This document shows positions 1 through 7,531 of a stretch of DNA of 44,592 nucleotides, piece by piece. A program made the translations under genes and the position numbers. The notes under the pieces were generated by a model. The model did not search any database, had not been told where the DNA came from, and saw only the letters and a list, made by a program, of their open reading frames with translations. The number at the start of each line of letters is the position of its first letter. The stretch's first letter is position 1. This DNA is from Xenococcus sp. PCC 7305 (lineage in GTDB: Bacteria; Cyanobacteriota; Cyanobacteriia; Cyanobacteriales; Xenococcaceae), in the NCBI RefSeq assembly GCF_000332055.1, contig NZ_ALVZ01000186.1:1-44592 (forward strand), given 5' to 3'.

Positions 1-113
1 CTTTCCTCTTAGTAGGAAATTAATAGAATGGAAACATTAAACAATAAGTCATAATCATCTAGATAATCGGGAAGGCTTCTTTCCTCTTAGTAGGAAATTA
101 ATAGAATTGAGCA
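1..113 (+). CRISPR. Trailer end of a CRISPR array
   Basis: A 35-nt repeat (1-35, begins CTTTCCTCTTAGTAGG, ends GAATGGAAAC) is followed by a 43-nt spacer (36-78) and a second repeat (79-113). The second copy matches over its first 29 nt or so and then degenerates, which is typical of the leader-distal repeat. The ATTAATxGAxTGGAAAC ending resembles, from memory, the CRISPR2 repeat of Synechocystis plasmid pSYSA. That sets transcription on the plus strand and puts the leader and most of the array to the left of the window. No cas gene is present here. Only one spacer is visible, so the array size is unknown. Confidence 0.85.
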
Positions 114-139
114 ATTTTTCACTAAAAAAAGTGAATTTG

Positions 140-1024
140 TCAGGATTCATATTCCTGGCTATCAAATAGTGATAACTGCTCAATAATGTCATCTTTTTTA
201 GCAAAACTTATATCAGGTTTTGTTGCTTGATCTTCTTCTTCAATAGCAGCTTCTTTTTCTTGTGTCTGCTGTGGAGGTTTTTCTAGCTGAGTTAGAAAAT
301 TATGCATATGCTGCACCATTTTCAGCGTCTTATTATTTTCTAACCAGTCTTCAAAGAACATCATTTGGGGCGTTTTACGAGTCTCCCAGATTTCCATTGA
401 AATAGTATTTCCATGTTCAACAACTGCTTGTAAATCCATCAGCGATAGCTGAAGATAGGTCATATTAAAGCAGTTACGACTAATATCTGTGGCGTGAAAC
501 TGCACATGATTTCTAGGGTCAATTCCTTGATGAGCCACTTCATGGGCTGCTGCGATTAAGGTTCCTCCTGCTCCCGATGCTGGGTCGCTGATGGTGATAA
601 TGCCTTTTTCTTTAACTTGCTGCTTAACATCTCCTATCATCATTTTGGCCATAGCAGTACTCACAGTGAAGGGCGTGAAAAACTGCCCTGCATCTTCGTT
701 AGTCAGTTCCAGAGAACCATATATTTCTCCTAGAAAATCACCTTTATAGACACTAATTCCTTCAACGGTTAAAGCTGTTAAACTGGCAAACTGATTGAGT
801 TCTTCTCGACTATAACGGCCTGCTACTTCTAAATATTTCTCTTCGTATTCTTGATAGCTTTCATCTTTGGGCAGTTCTCCAGCATTAAAGGGCATTTGAC
901 GTACAGCTATTGCTGCGGTTTCTAGCCAATCACTAAAGATCGTTCCTTTATTCTTGCTATAGCTGAGATTTTTGATAATATCTGCAAAATCTTTTTTGAT
1001 AATTTCTACGGTACGCTGGGGCAT
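140..1024 (-). CDS. N6-adenine DNA methylase-like protein lacking the catalytic motif
   Basis: A 294-residue protein with the SAM-binding motif of type I restriction M subunits (DPASGAGGT, about residues 148-156). It is preceded by the region reading GQFFTPFTVSTAMAKMM, which is the GQ(F/Y)xTP signature of that family. The expected catalytic (N/D)PP(F/Y) motif IV is not visible: after FHATDISRNCFNMTYLQL the chain runs through GNTISMEIWETRKTP with no NPP. Short orphan methylase-like proteins of this kind are frequent on plasmids. It could be an inactive or specialised SAM-binding protein rather than a working methyltransferase. No specificity or restriction subunit lies beside it. The C-terminal 60 residues are charged and probably disordered. 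Confidence 0.75.
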   Translation of the reverse strand: MPQRTVEIIKKDFADIIKNLSYSKNKGTIFSDWLETAAIAVRQMPFNAGELPKDESYQEYEEKYLEVAGRYSREELNQFASLTALTVEGISVYKGDFLGEIYGSLELTNEDAGQFFTPFTVSTAMAKMMIGDVKQQVKEKGIITISDPASGAGGTLIAAAHEVAHQGIDPRNHVQFHATDISRNCFNMTYLQLSLMDLQAVVEHGNTISMEIWETRKTPQMMFFEDWLENNKTLKMVQHMHNFLTQLEKPPQQTQEKEAAIEEEDQATKPDISFAKKDDIIEQLSLFDSQEYES

Positions 1025-1129
1025 GGAGAGCCTTTTTCTGGTTCGTTGAAGCTAGAACATATTGAAGTTGTGAACCTTCAGAAAAGCCAGCATATTAGAA
1101 TATGTCAAGGTGGATTTAGGCTATATCCC

Positions 1130-1159
1130 TTGACAGATCATAAAATAGCTATTTGATAA
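1130..1159 (+). promoter_or_regulatory. Candidate sigma70-type promoter
   Basis: TTGACA at 1130-1135 and TGATAA at 1154-1159 are separated by 18 bp. The start codon of the small gene at 1194 lies 35 bp downstream. The -35 box is perfect and the -10 box imperfect. This is a sequence match only. Confidence 0.4.
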
Positions 1160-1193
1160 GAATTATTTTCTAGAATCAATTAATAGAGTAATC

Positions 1194-1427
1194 ATGTTCT
1201 CTTCTTGGAATAATTTTGATGAACTGACTTCTGAATCAATAAGCGATTTACCCTTTTTTCGCGCTCAGGATAATTTGTGGCTCAAGTTGGCTGAAAATTT
1301 GACCGCAGAGGCCACAGGAACTTCAGCTTTTTTGAACGATACTATTGAACATCTTCTTGAATCAGCTGAGAGTAAGAGTCTGGATTTATCTCAATCCCAA
1401 AGAGAATTCACAAATCAAATCAAGTAG
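1194..1427 (+). CDS. Small hypothetical protein (77 aa)
   Basis: An acidic 77-residue protein that I do not recognise. It contains FRAQDNLWLKLAENLTAEATGTSAFLNDTI in its centre, which reads like a soluble helical protein. There is no signal peptide, membrane segment or metal motif. A sigma70-like promoter lies about 35 bp upstream, but no clear ribosome binding site precedes the ATG. It is followed by a toxin-antitoxin remnant and may be accessory to it, but nothing in the sequence shows this. Confidence 0.4.
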   Translation: MFSSWNNFDELTSESISDLPFFRAQDNLWLKLAENLTAEATGTSAFLNDTIEHLLESAESKSLDLSQSQREFTNQIK

Positions 1428-1489
1428 TAATATATATAAATAAGCAGTCTTTTATTGTATCTTAATTAATACTCATATATAATTAGAGT

Positions 1490-1681
1490 ATGATGCAGCA
1501 AAATATAAAGTCCTCTACCAATTCTCCTTTTTCTAAGGAGCAGCAACGGTCTCGTCCTTTGCTTAATTTATCCCCACGAGACCAACAAACGATTGCGGAA
1601 GCTCTTGTAACCCCTCCTTCTCCTAATGAAGCTCTCCAAAAGGCTGCCCGTGATTATAAACAAACAGTTCATCCCAGTTAA
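1490..1681 (+). CDS. TacA-like (DUF1778) antitoxin fragment
   Basis: 63 residues. The stretch LSPRDQQTIAEALVTPP and the following SPNEALQKAARDY match the C-terminal toxin-neutralising part of DUF1778 (TacA) antitoxins, which partner GNAT-type toxins. The N-terminal ribbon-helix-helix DNA-binding domain of normal family members (about 90-100 aa) is absent and is replaced by a short Ser/Gln-rich leader. The stop codon overlaps the start of the downstream acetyltransferase gene (TAATG at 1679-1683), the usual coupled arrangement. It may still bind toxin but probably cannot autoregulate through RHH binding. Confidence 0.65.
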   Translation: MMQQNIKSSTNSPFSKEQQRSRPLLNLSPRDQQTIAEALVTPPSPNEALQKAARDYKQTVHPS

Positions 1682-2191
1682 TGTCTCGTGTTTGGTTAAC
1701 AGAACTTTTTAACAAAAAAAATCCATAATCGCCGTAATTTTACCTGTGGAGAGCCTGCATTAGATCGTTATCTGCAACAACAGGGTACTCAAGATGTCCG
1801 TCGTAGGATTACTGCACTTTATGTTTGGTCGGATGAAACCAAACAAATCATTGGTTACTATACTTTGTCGGCAGCAGATCTTCCGACTGATTCGGTGAGA
1901 CCCGAAACTTTACAAGCTTTAAAACATCCCCCTTATCAATCTATCCCTGCGATTTTAATTGGTCGCTTGGCTCTTACTGTTGACCGACAAGGTGATGGAC
2001 AAAGTGCTGGTAGATTATTGATGGATGCTCTTTATCGTTGTCTCAATCTTTCACAACAACTCGGAGCTGCTGGTGTTGTTGTCGATGCTAAAAATGACCG
2101 AGCAATTAGATTCTATCGGAAATATGGATTTTTAACACTGCAAGATAGTGAAAATATTTTATTTCTGCCGATGAAAACTATTCCTGATTGA
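1681..2191 (+). pseudogene. Frameshifted TacT-like GNAT acetyltransferase toxin
   Basis: Starting at the ATG at 1681, the frame reads MSRVWLTELFNKKNP and stops at 1726. One frame over, an open frame continues with HNRRNFTCGEPALDRYLQ, then VRRRITALYVW and the acetyl-CoA-binding region (DRQGDGQSAGRLLMDAL), and ends RFYRKYGF...FLPMKTIPD at 2191. That is a complete TacT-like GNAT toxin of about 170 aa. Removing one base from the run of eight A at 1714-1721 restores one frame. It is therefore a recent pseudogene, a homopolymer sequencing error, or a slippage-expressed gene. TacT-type toxins acetylate charged tRNA; that role is family knowledge. Confidence 0.75.
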
Positions 2192-2199
2192 GTCAAAAC

Positions 2200-3174
2200 T
2201 CAATACTGAATCCGCTCAATCTCATCGAGTGTTATCGCATCACTGGTGCGGTCATATAGCTGAGTCGTCCGAATATTGGCATGAGCAGCAATTTTCTGGG
2301 CTTTATCAATCGTGCCACCTCGTTCAAGATAGGTGGTAATCCCCGTAGCCCGAAAAGAATGATTTCCTATGGGAGTCATAATATCCGCCTCGATTCTTCT
2401 TCTTTGAATCATGTCATAGGCATTCCCGCGAGTCAGTCTTCTGGTAGTAAGCAAACGAGATTGCCCCCGAGTAGATCTAAATAGTGGCGTATGATTGCCA
2501 AAATCCAATGATTCTTGAGAGCGAGCTTTTTCAAGGTATGCATCTAAATATTCTTCGGCTTTGTGATGGGCTGGCACGTCATATTGAATCCCTCCTTTTT
2601 CCTGAAGCCTAAACCAATACCTTTTTCCCCTGGCAAAATAATCTCCCACTGACATATTTAGCACCGCACTAATTCGAGCAAAACTATAGGCCATAACGGC
2701 TATCAATGCCCGATCTCGTAAACCCACCACATGAGTATCATCAATACTCTCCAGCAGTATTTTCGTTTCTTCCGCTGTCAAAATAGGCGTAGAACCTTTC
2801 TTGACATTATGCTTGGGTCCCTTGACCGTCGCGGCGGGATTTTCCTCTAATACTCCTCGGACCACCAACCAGGAAAACAAAGATCTAATAGCGGCTAAAT
2901 GTTGGTTAACCGTCGGCTTTGATTTTTCCCGCAGCAGTTTTTCAATATAGGTCGCCACGACCAACGCATGGATCTGCTCTAATTCAGTTATTCCAATCTC
3001 TTCAACCCATCGCAAAAACTGAACAACAGCTTGCCGATAGGCTGCTCTGGTATTGGGATTGCGAATCTGAGCTGTAAAAAACTCTAAGAAGCAAAATACA
3101 GTTTTTTCATCGGCATTTTCCACGATGACTGGTAAATTACTCGATAAATAAGGAATAATAATTTCATTTTTCAT
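2200..3174 (-). CDS. Tyrosine recombinase (XerC/XerD-like integrase)
   Basis: A full-length 324-residue tyrosine recombinase. The N-terminal SAM-like core-binding domain spans about residues 25-110 (TRAAYRQAVVQFLRW; HLAAIRSLFSWLVVRG). The catalytic domain has all expected residues: Arg167 (SFARISAVL), Lys193 (QEKGG), His272-x-x-Arg275 (NHSFRATG), His298 (AAHANIRTT) and Tyr307 (QLYDRT). It probably resolves plasmid multimers or integrates mobile DNA. It lies tail to tail with the decayed TacT gene (8 bp apart). The start codon is ATG at 3174 with no better internal choice. The gene looks intact. Confidence 0.9.
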   Translation of the reverse strand: MKNEIIIPYLSSNLPVIVENADEKTVFCFLEFFTAQIRNPNTRAAYRQAVVQFLRWVEEIGITELEQIHALVVATYIEKLLREKSKPTVNQHLAAIRSLFSWLVVRGVLEENPAATVKGPKHNVKKGSTPILTAEETKILLESIDDTHVVGLRDRALIAVMAYSFARISAVLNMSVGDYFARGKRYWFRLQEKGGIQYDVPAHHKAEEYLDAYLEKARSQESLDFGNHTPLFRSTRGQSRLLTTRRLTRGNAYDMIQRRRIEADIMTPIGNHSFRATGITTYLERGGTIDKAQKIAAHANIRTTQLYDRTSDAITLDEIERIQY

Positions 3175-3468
3175 TCCTTTATCCTCTCTTGTTATTGATT
3201 AATTCTTGAAGTTATTCCCCATAAAAAACCGCAAAAATACCTTATTCTGACTCCTGTCTCCTTAATCCTGACTCCTTCATCTTAAAAGACATAATGTCAC
3301 TTTATGTACTATAAGTTCTCACCTCAAACAACCCCCAAAAGAGCAAAATAAATCTATAATTTTATCGAGGGAAAACTTTTAAAGCTTGATTATATCTCTC
3401 TAAAATAAATATTAAAATGTCCAAGAATAAATATTAATATTTAAGAGATATTGAGTGAAGTTTAATGC
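3175..3468. other. AT-rich intergenic region
   Basis: No gene is seen in this stretch upstream of the recombinase. It contains a short heptad-type repeat cluster (annotated separately at 3247-3276) and AT-rich sequence that presumably carries the recombinase promoter. Confidence 0.5.
3247..3276. repeat. Short tandem heptad-like repeats (TCCTGACTC)
   Basis: CTGACTCCT occurs twice within 30 bp, with a related CTGTCTCCT between. This resembles the short tandemly repeated repetitive (STRR) heptamers of cyanobacteria. The same motif, in the opposite orientation, occurs inside the CyRepA1 coding sequence near 17875-17906. Confidence 0.5.
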
Positions 3469-3582
3469 TCAAGGAATAACTTCAAATCCTTCTTTACCAT
3501 TTAATCGATAGACATAAAAATCACTATCTAAAGTAAAAATCCGCTTCATCCCTAAAGCTTCTGCCGCAGCTACTAATTGTAG
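3469..3582 (-). pseudogene. C-terminal fragment of a PIN-domain (VapC) toxin
   Basis: The minus strand from 3582 to the stop at 3469 reads LQLVAAAEALGMKRIFTLD, then a short tail ending GFEVIP. This is the last acidic-residue region (FTLDSDF) and C-terminus typical of VapC PIN ribonucleases. About 100 N-terminal residues are missing. The homology breaks abruptly at about 3583, where a block of short repeats begins, which suggests that a mobile element cut the gene. Confidence 0.65.
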
Positions 3583-3740
3583 TGGCTTGCAAAAACTAAG
3601 CCCTCGGCTCGCAAAAACCCCAATTTTCGGCTCAGATTATTTTGCAAAAACTAACCGCTTCGGCTCACAATATCTACAAAAGGACTCACATTATCTGCAA
3701 ATGGCTTGCAAAAACTAATTTGGGCTCAGATTATTTGCAA
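3583..3740. repeat. Clustered short repeats, probable transposon end
   Basis: Multiple copies of two related motifs are packed here: TGGCTTGCAAAAACTAA (3583 and again near 3703) and GGCTCAGATTATTTGCAAAA-type units (near 3627 and 3724), with weaker variants such as GGCTCACAATATCTACAAAA between. Arrays of about 20-bp transposase-binding sites at the outer edge are typical of Tn7/Tn5053/Tn552-type transposons. The array starts with TG exactly where the PIN toxin fragment breaks, and a resolvase reading frame begins about 170 bp further in. I saw no matching copy in inverted orientation in the window, so the partner end is missing. Confidence 0.55.
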
Positions 3741-3909
3741 AACCTCTGTAGTTCTTAATTGGCATGAGTTTTCACTATTTTTCGCTTAATAGTGTCCAGA
3801 AAAAAGGATGGGATTAACTGAACGAATATGTGGTTCAATGAGAGTATAAACTAAACGATATACGTTCAATTAAATACCAAGCATAGTTTTGTTTGGAACC
3901 CTAGTAATT

Positions 3910-4002
3910 ATGGTTGCTTATGCCTATCTGCGAGTCTCTACAGACCATCAAGATTTAGATAATCAACGTCACGGCATTTTAGAATATGCCAATCATCATG
4001 GC
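3910..4002 (+). pseudogene. N-terminal fragment of a serine resolvase
   Basis: The ATG at 3910 opens AYLRVSTDHQDLDNQ and continues to EYANHHG, the first 31 residues of a Tn3-type serine recombinase with its catalytic Ser in the RVST motif. The frame then runs into the inverted repeat of the element at 4003 and stops at 4020. The insertion falls exactly between codons. The rest of this resolvase is not present to the right of the element at 7587, so a deletion or rearrangement followed or accompanied insertion. Confidence 0.75.
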
Positions 4003-4057
4003 TGTAACTTTCATAATTAAATAGCGTAAAATCTTTAGAATTATTTGGCGTAATACA
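4003..4057 (+). repeat. Left inverted repeat of the Tn552-like element
   Basis: It begins TGTAACTTTCATAATTAA and matches the reverse complement of 7532-7586 with about four mismatches in the first 55 nt, including a 34-nt identical core. It contains two copies of a GCGTAA-type motif (near 4025 and 4047), likely transposase-binding sites. Confidence 0.85.
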
Positions 4058-4088
4058 GATCAACTAGCATAGCTGATTTTGATTTGAC

Positions 4089-4228
4089 TGTGGCAAAACT
4101 TTCAAGTTTTGCCACAAATTCAGAATTTATGATTTTGTTAGGTTTTTTCTGTTGCAAATGTTAGTCGCAAAAGTGTATGATTTATGCACTATGTTTTGCG
4201 ACGCGAAGCTAGTACTTTATTGCAACAG
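4089..4228. promoter_or_regulatory. Candidate res site array for the adjacent resolvase
   Basis: Three inverted repeats lie just inside the left end. There is a near-perfect 28-bp palindrome at 4089-4116 (arms TGTGGCAAAACTT), a GTCGCAAAA/TTTTGCGAC pair at 4164-4172 and 4194-4202, and an outer CTGTTGCAA/TTGCAACAG pair at 4149-4157 and 4220-4228. Serine resolvase res regions normally hold three dyad sites next to the resolvase gene, which here starts at 4253. The dyads may also act as operators. Confidence 0.5.
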
Positions 4229-4252
4229 ATTTGACCAAGGGAGATCCTAAAA

Positions 4253-4801
4253 TTGAAAATTGGTTATGCTCGCGTTAGTACAAATGACCAAAATCTAGAA
4301 AATCAAATTTCTTTACTCAAAGAAAATGGTTGTGAAGAAATCTTTGAAGAGAAAATTTCCGGGGCGAAAAAAACTCGTCCTGAATTGGAGAAGCTATTAA
4401 GTCAAATCCGTAAAGATGACACATTGGTAGTGTGTAAATTAGATCGTCTGGCTCGTTCTACTCATCACCTTTTAGAAATAGTTGAAATATTACGAGAGAA
4501 AAAAGCTGCTTTTTATTCTCTAGGAGAACCTTGGGCAGATACCACGAGCCATGCAGGGAAAATGATTATGACTGTTTTTGCCGGTATCGCCGAGTTTGAA
4601 CGAGATTTAATTCGAGAGCGTACCAGTGTGGGACGAGAAGCTGCTATGAAACGAGGTGTTAAATTTGGTCGTCCGAAAAAGCTTTCCCATGAACAGAAAG
4701 AACTAATTCTACAATTGAGAGAAGAAGGAAAATCAGTATCTGAGTTAGCCAAAACCTTCAATGTAGACCGTTCTACCATTTACCGTTTATCTAATGTCTG
4801 A
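4253..4801 (+). CDS. Serine resolvase of the Tn552-like element
   Basis: 182 residues, full length for the small resolvase family. The N-terminal catalytic domain opens MKIGYARVST, with Arg7 and catalytic Ser9. The second active-site motif KLDRLARS gives Asp64, Arg65 and Arg68, and the E-helix start AEFERDLIRERT is near residue 114. A C-terminal helix-turn-helix (residues 143-180) ends VDRSTIYRL. It should resolve transposition cointegrates at a res site, for which dyads at 4089-4228 are candidates. TTG at 4253 is chosen because AAGGGAG lies about 9 nt upstream. Its last 8 nt overlap the transposase start. It is closest in role to BinL of Tn552 (family knowledge). Confidence 0.9.
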   Translation: MKIGYARVSTNDQNLENQISLLKENGCEEIFEEKISGAKKTRPELEKLLSQIRKDDTLVVCKLDRLARSTHHLLEIVEILREKKAAFYSLGEPWADTTSHAGKMIMTVFAGIAEFERDLIRERTSVGREAAMKRGVKFGRPKKLSHEQKELILQLREEGKSVSELAKTFNVDRSTIYRLSNV

Positions 4802-6275
4802 ATCAATGAATGATTCGATATCTAATCTAAGTGAGTTATCAGAAAGCTCTAGAGTAATAGCCTGGGAACGATACCAGATTCTACGACCTCATCTAGAAGA
4901 TGCTGTGCCCTTAAAGCGAGTAGCACTGGATGCAGCTATTCCTTTTAGAACTGCCCAACGCTGGGTGGCAAATTATAAAAAGTCTGGATTGGCTGGATTA
5001 TGCCGAGGTGAGAGAAAAGATCGTGGTACCCATCGGGTGATTAACGATGAAGTCAAAAAACTGATTGAAGGATTAGCTCTACAGAAGCCAGCAATGAGTA
5101 TCGCAACCATTCATCGTCGGGTTACCGATTGGTGTAATCGTTCTCAGATAGCTGCTCCTTCCTACAGTACGGTTTATAGCATGATCCGTAATCTCGACCC
5201 GGCTTTGATGACATTGGCTCAGTCAGGAACCAAAGCCTATAAGCAAACATTTGAATTACTCCATCGTCATGAGGCAGAAAAACCCAACGCTATTTGGCAA
5301 GCAGATCATACGCTGTTAGATATCTGGATCAAAGATGAAAAAGAACAGCCTGTAAGACCTTGGCTTACCGTGATTATGGATGACTATAGCCGAGCGATCG
5401 CGGGATACTATATTTCTTTCTCTGCTCCTTCTGCTTTACAAACAGCATTGGCATTGAAACAAGGCATCTGGCGTAAAAACAACCCCTCATGGCATATCTG
5501 TGGTATTCCAGAAATTCTCTACACAGATCATGGTAGTGATTTTACTTCTCATCATATTGAACAAGTTTGTCTCGATCTGAAAATCCAACTGATATTCTCC
5601 ACTGTTGGCGAACCCAGAGGTAGAGGAAAGATTGAGCGATTTTTTAGGACTGTGAATCAACTACTGCTAGCCAAATTACCTGGGTATGCGCCACCTGGGC
5701 ATAAATCACCCAATCCAGTTCTGAATTTTAATGAGCTTGACCAGGAGTTTGAAAGGTTTTTGATTGAGTATCATCAAATAGAGCATAGTCAAACTAAACA
5801 CGCTCCTCAGAAACGTTGGAATGGAAAGGGGTTTCTACCCCAACTACCAGAATCGGTGGAAAAACTAGATCTGCTTTTATTGACTATTAAAGACACGAGG
5901 CGCATTCAAAGAGATGGGATTAAATTTCAGGGCTTGAGATATACAGATCCTTTACTGGCAAACTATATCGGAGAAGATGTTAGCATCCGTTATGACCCCA
6001 GAGATATGACAGAAATTAGAGTTTACTATCAAAGTAAATTTCTCTGTCGTGTTATCTGTCCTGATTTATCTACCGAAACCGTTACGCTCAAAGAAATTAA
6101 GGCGGCTCGTAATCAAAGGCGCAAACAACTCAAACAGCAGATTAAAGATCGGGTATCTATTGTTGATGCTTTGATGGGAAATAAAAAACCGACTTCTCTG
6201 ACAAATCCTGAGCCAGAAAAAATCGTGACTAAAAACCCTAAAAAGCCAGCTTTAAAGCGATACTACAATGACTAG
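4794..6275 (+). CDS. tniA: TniA/p480-like DDE transposase
   Basis: 493 residues. An N-terminal helix-turn-helix DNA-binding region (about 20-135, with AIPFRTAQRWVANYKKSGLA) precedes a retroviral-integrase (rve) core. The catalytic triad is Asp171 (WQADHTLLD), Asp245 (YTDHGSDF) and Glu281 (GRGKIERFF), spaced D-D(35)-E. A mu-transposase C-terminal barrel follows (about 385-440). Length and layout fit Tn552 p480 and TniA of Tn402. It should cut and join the transposon ends together with the ATPase next door, with which it shares 8 nt. The basic tail (KQLKQQIKDR to the end) probably contacts the ATPase, as in TnsB/TniA relatives (inference). Confidence 0.9.
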   Translation: MSESMNDSISNLSELSESSRVIAWERYQILRPHLEDAVPLKRVALDAAIPFRTAQRWVANYKKSGLAGLCRGERKDRGTHRVINDEVKKLIEGLALQKPAMSIATIHRRVTDWCNRSQIAAPSYSTVYSMIRNLDPALMTLAQSGTKAYKQTFELLHRHEAEKPNAIWQADHTLLDIWIKDEKEQPVRPWLTVIMDDYSRAIAGYYISFSAPSALQTALALKQGIWRKNNPSWHICGIPEILYTDHGSDFTSHHIEQVCLDLKIQLIFSTVGEPRGRGKIERFFRTVNQLLLAKLPGYAPPGHKSPNPVLNFNELDQEFERFLIEYHQIEHSQTKHAPQKRWNGKGFLPQLPESVEKLDLLLLTIKDTRRIQRDGIKFQGLRYTDPLLANYIGEDVSIRYDPRDMTEIRVYYQSKFLCRVICPDLSTETVTLKEIKAARNQRRKQLKQQIKDRVSIVDALMGNKKPTSLTNPEPEKIVTKNPKKPALKRYYND

Positions 6276-7110
6276 TACCCCTCAAAAATACGCTGATGAT
6301 ACCCTTGCTATTGAAGAGAAAAACTCTTTTATTATCACCAAAGAATATCGCCGATTTGCTGAGTTCTGCGATGCTTGTCGTCGAGAGAAATATATTGGCT
6401 TATGTTATGGTGCGCCAGGAGTAGGAAAAACTCTTTCGGCTCGTTACTATGCCAAGTGGTTTTTCCTGGAAAATCGTCTCCCTACGCATCTTCCCTATCT
6501 GCCGTTACATCCAGACATTAGTTCTTGTCGCACTTTGCTTTATACAGCAGAAATGTCCAACCCTTATCGCACAATCAAACAGAGAATTTCCCAGATGCGG
6601 ACTCAATTGGGTCGTTTTAATGAAGAACTGTTACCCCCCGAACAACAAACTAGGACTGTCAATAATATCGGTCGTTTCTGTGAGTTAATCATTGTGGATG
6701 AGACTGAACGTTTAAAAATGGAAGGAATCGAGCAGTTTCGAGAAATTTACGACCGAGGGGATATTGGCTTGATTTTTATTGGAATGCCCGGATTGGAGAA
6801 AAAGTTATCTCGATATCCCCAACTCTATTCCCGTGTTGGTTTTGCTCATCAGTATCATGCTTTAAGTCAAGAAGAAATGCGTTTTATCCTCTCTCATTAC
6901 TGGGAAAAGCTAGATTTGAGTATGAATCCTAATGACTTTACTGATGCTGAAGCGGTGTCAGCGATCGCTAGAATCACTAACGGTAATTTTCGACTTTTAA
7001 ATCGCCTATTTCGACAGATTCAGCGCGTGATTAAAATCAATGAACTCAACTGTATCACGGCTGAAGTTGTTGAAGCTGCTAGGGAATGTTTAGTTATTGG
7101 AGTAATTTAA
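6268..7110 (+). CDS. tniB: TniB/p271-like AAA ATPase of transposition
   Basis: 280 residues. Walker A is GAPGVGKT at 48-55, Walker B is ELIIVDETER with Asp144-Glu145, and there is a sensor region near IGLIFIGMPGLEKKL. This is the TnsC/TniB/MuB class that binds target DNA and recruits the transposase. The length matches Tn552 p271. It overlaps the transposase gene by 8 nt and ends 6 nt before the next gene, so the three are probably co-translated. The N-terminal extension found in TnsC proteins that work with Tn7 or CRISPR targeting is not evident. Confidence 0.88.
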   Translation: MTSTPQKYADDTLAIEEKNSFIITKEYRRFAEFCDACRREKYIGLCYGAPGVGKTLSARYYAKWFFLENRLPTHLPYLPLHPDISSCRTLLYTAEMSNPYRTIKQRISQMRTQLGRFNEELLPPEQQTRTVNNIGRFCELIIVDETERLKMEGIEQFREIYDRGDIGLIFIGMPGLEKKLSRYPQLYSRVGFAHQYHALSQEEMRFILSHYWEKLDLSMNPNDFTDAEAVSAIARITNGNFRLLNRLFRQIQRVIKINELNCITAEVVEAARECLVIGVI

Positions 7111-7116
7111 CGGAAA

Positions 7117-7491
7117 ATGAAAATTGGTTATGTTTGTGATGTTAGAGAGCAAAAAAGCGATCCCACTTCTCGTATAGTTATGGCTTTAAAAGAAGCTGGT
7201 TGTCAAACAATATTTAGTGATTTACTCGATTTCGAGAAAGGCGAGCAGTTAAATTTGGCATTGGCTTTAGAGTATGCCAGAGCGGGAGATACTTTAGTTG
7301 TTTGGGACATTTCTGCCTTCTCTTCAGACACTCAAAACTTTGCAAACATCATGCAGATGCTACAACAAAGAGATATTGGTCTACAAATCCTGGCAGAAAA
7401 TTTCTCGGAAATTAAACCTCATAGTTGGGAAAGCCAAGTCATGTTGGAGTCTTACTCTGTTCTTGCTAATTTAGAACGTAGATTAAAATAA
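7117..7491 (+). CDS. Catalytically dead resolvase-fold protein of the transposon
   Basis: 124 residues. It begins MKIGY like the active resolvase at 4253 and aligns along the whole catalytic domain (AGDTLVVWDISAFSSDT opposite the partner's DDTLVVCKLDRLARST). Every catalytic position is changed: Arg7 to Cys, Ser9 to Val, Asp64 to Ser, Arg65 to Ala and Arg68 to Ser. It stops at the E-helix (VLANLERRLK), so the DNA-binding domain is missing too. The frame is nevertheless open, starts 6 nt after the ATPase, and lies where TniQ sits in Tn402. I infer a dimerisation or target/regulatory role, perhaps binding the active resolvase; simple decay is the alternative. Confidence 0.75.
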   Translation: MKIGYVCDVREQKSDPTSRIVMALKEAGCQTIFSDLLDFEKGEQLNLALALEYARAGDTLVVWDISAFSSDTQNFANIMQMLQQRDIGLQILAENFSEIKPHSWESQVMLESYSVLANLERRLK

Positions 7492-7531
7492 CGGGCTGCT
7501 CTCAAAGTGAAATTAGCTGCATTAGTCAATT

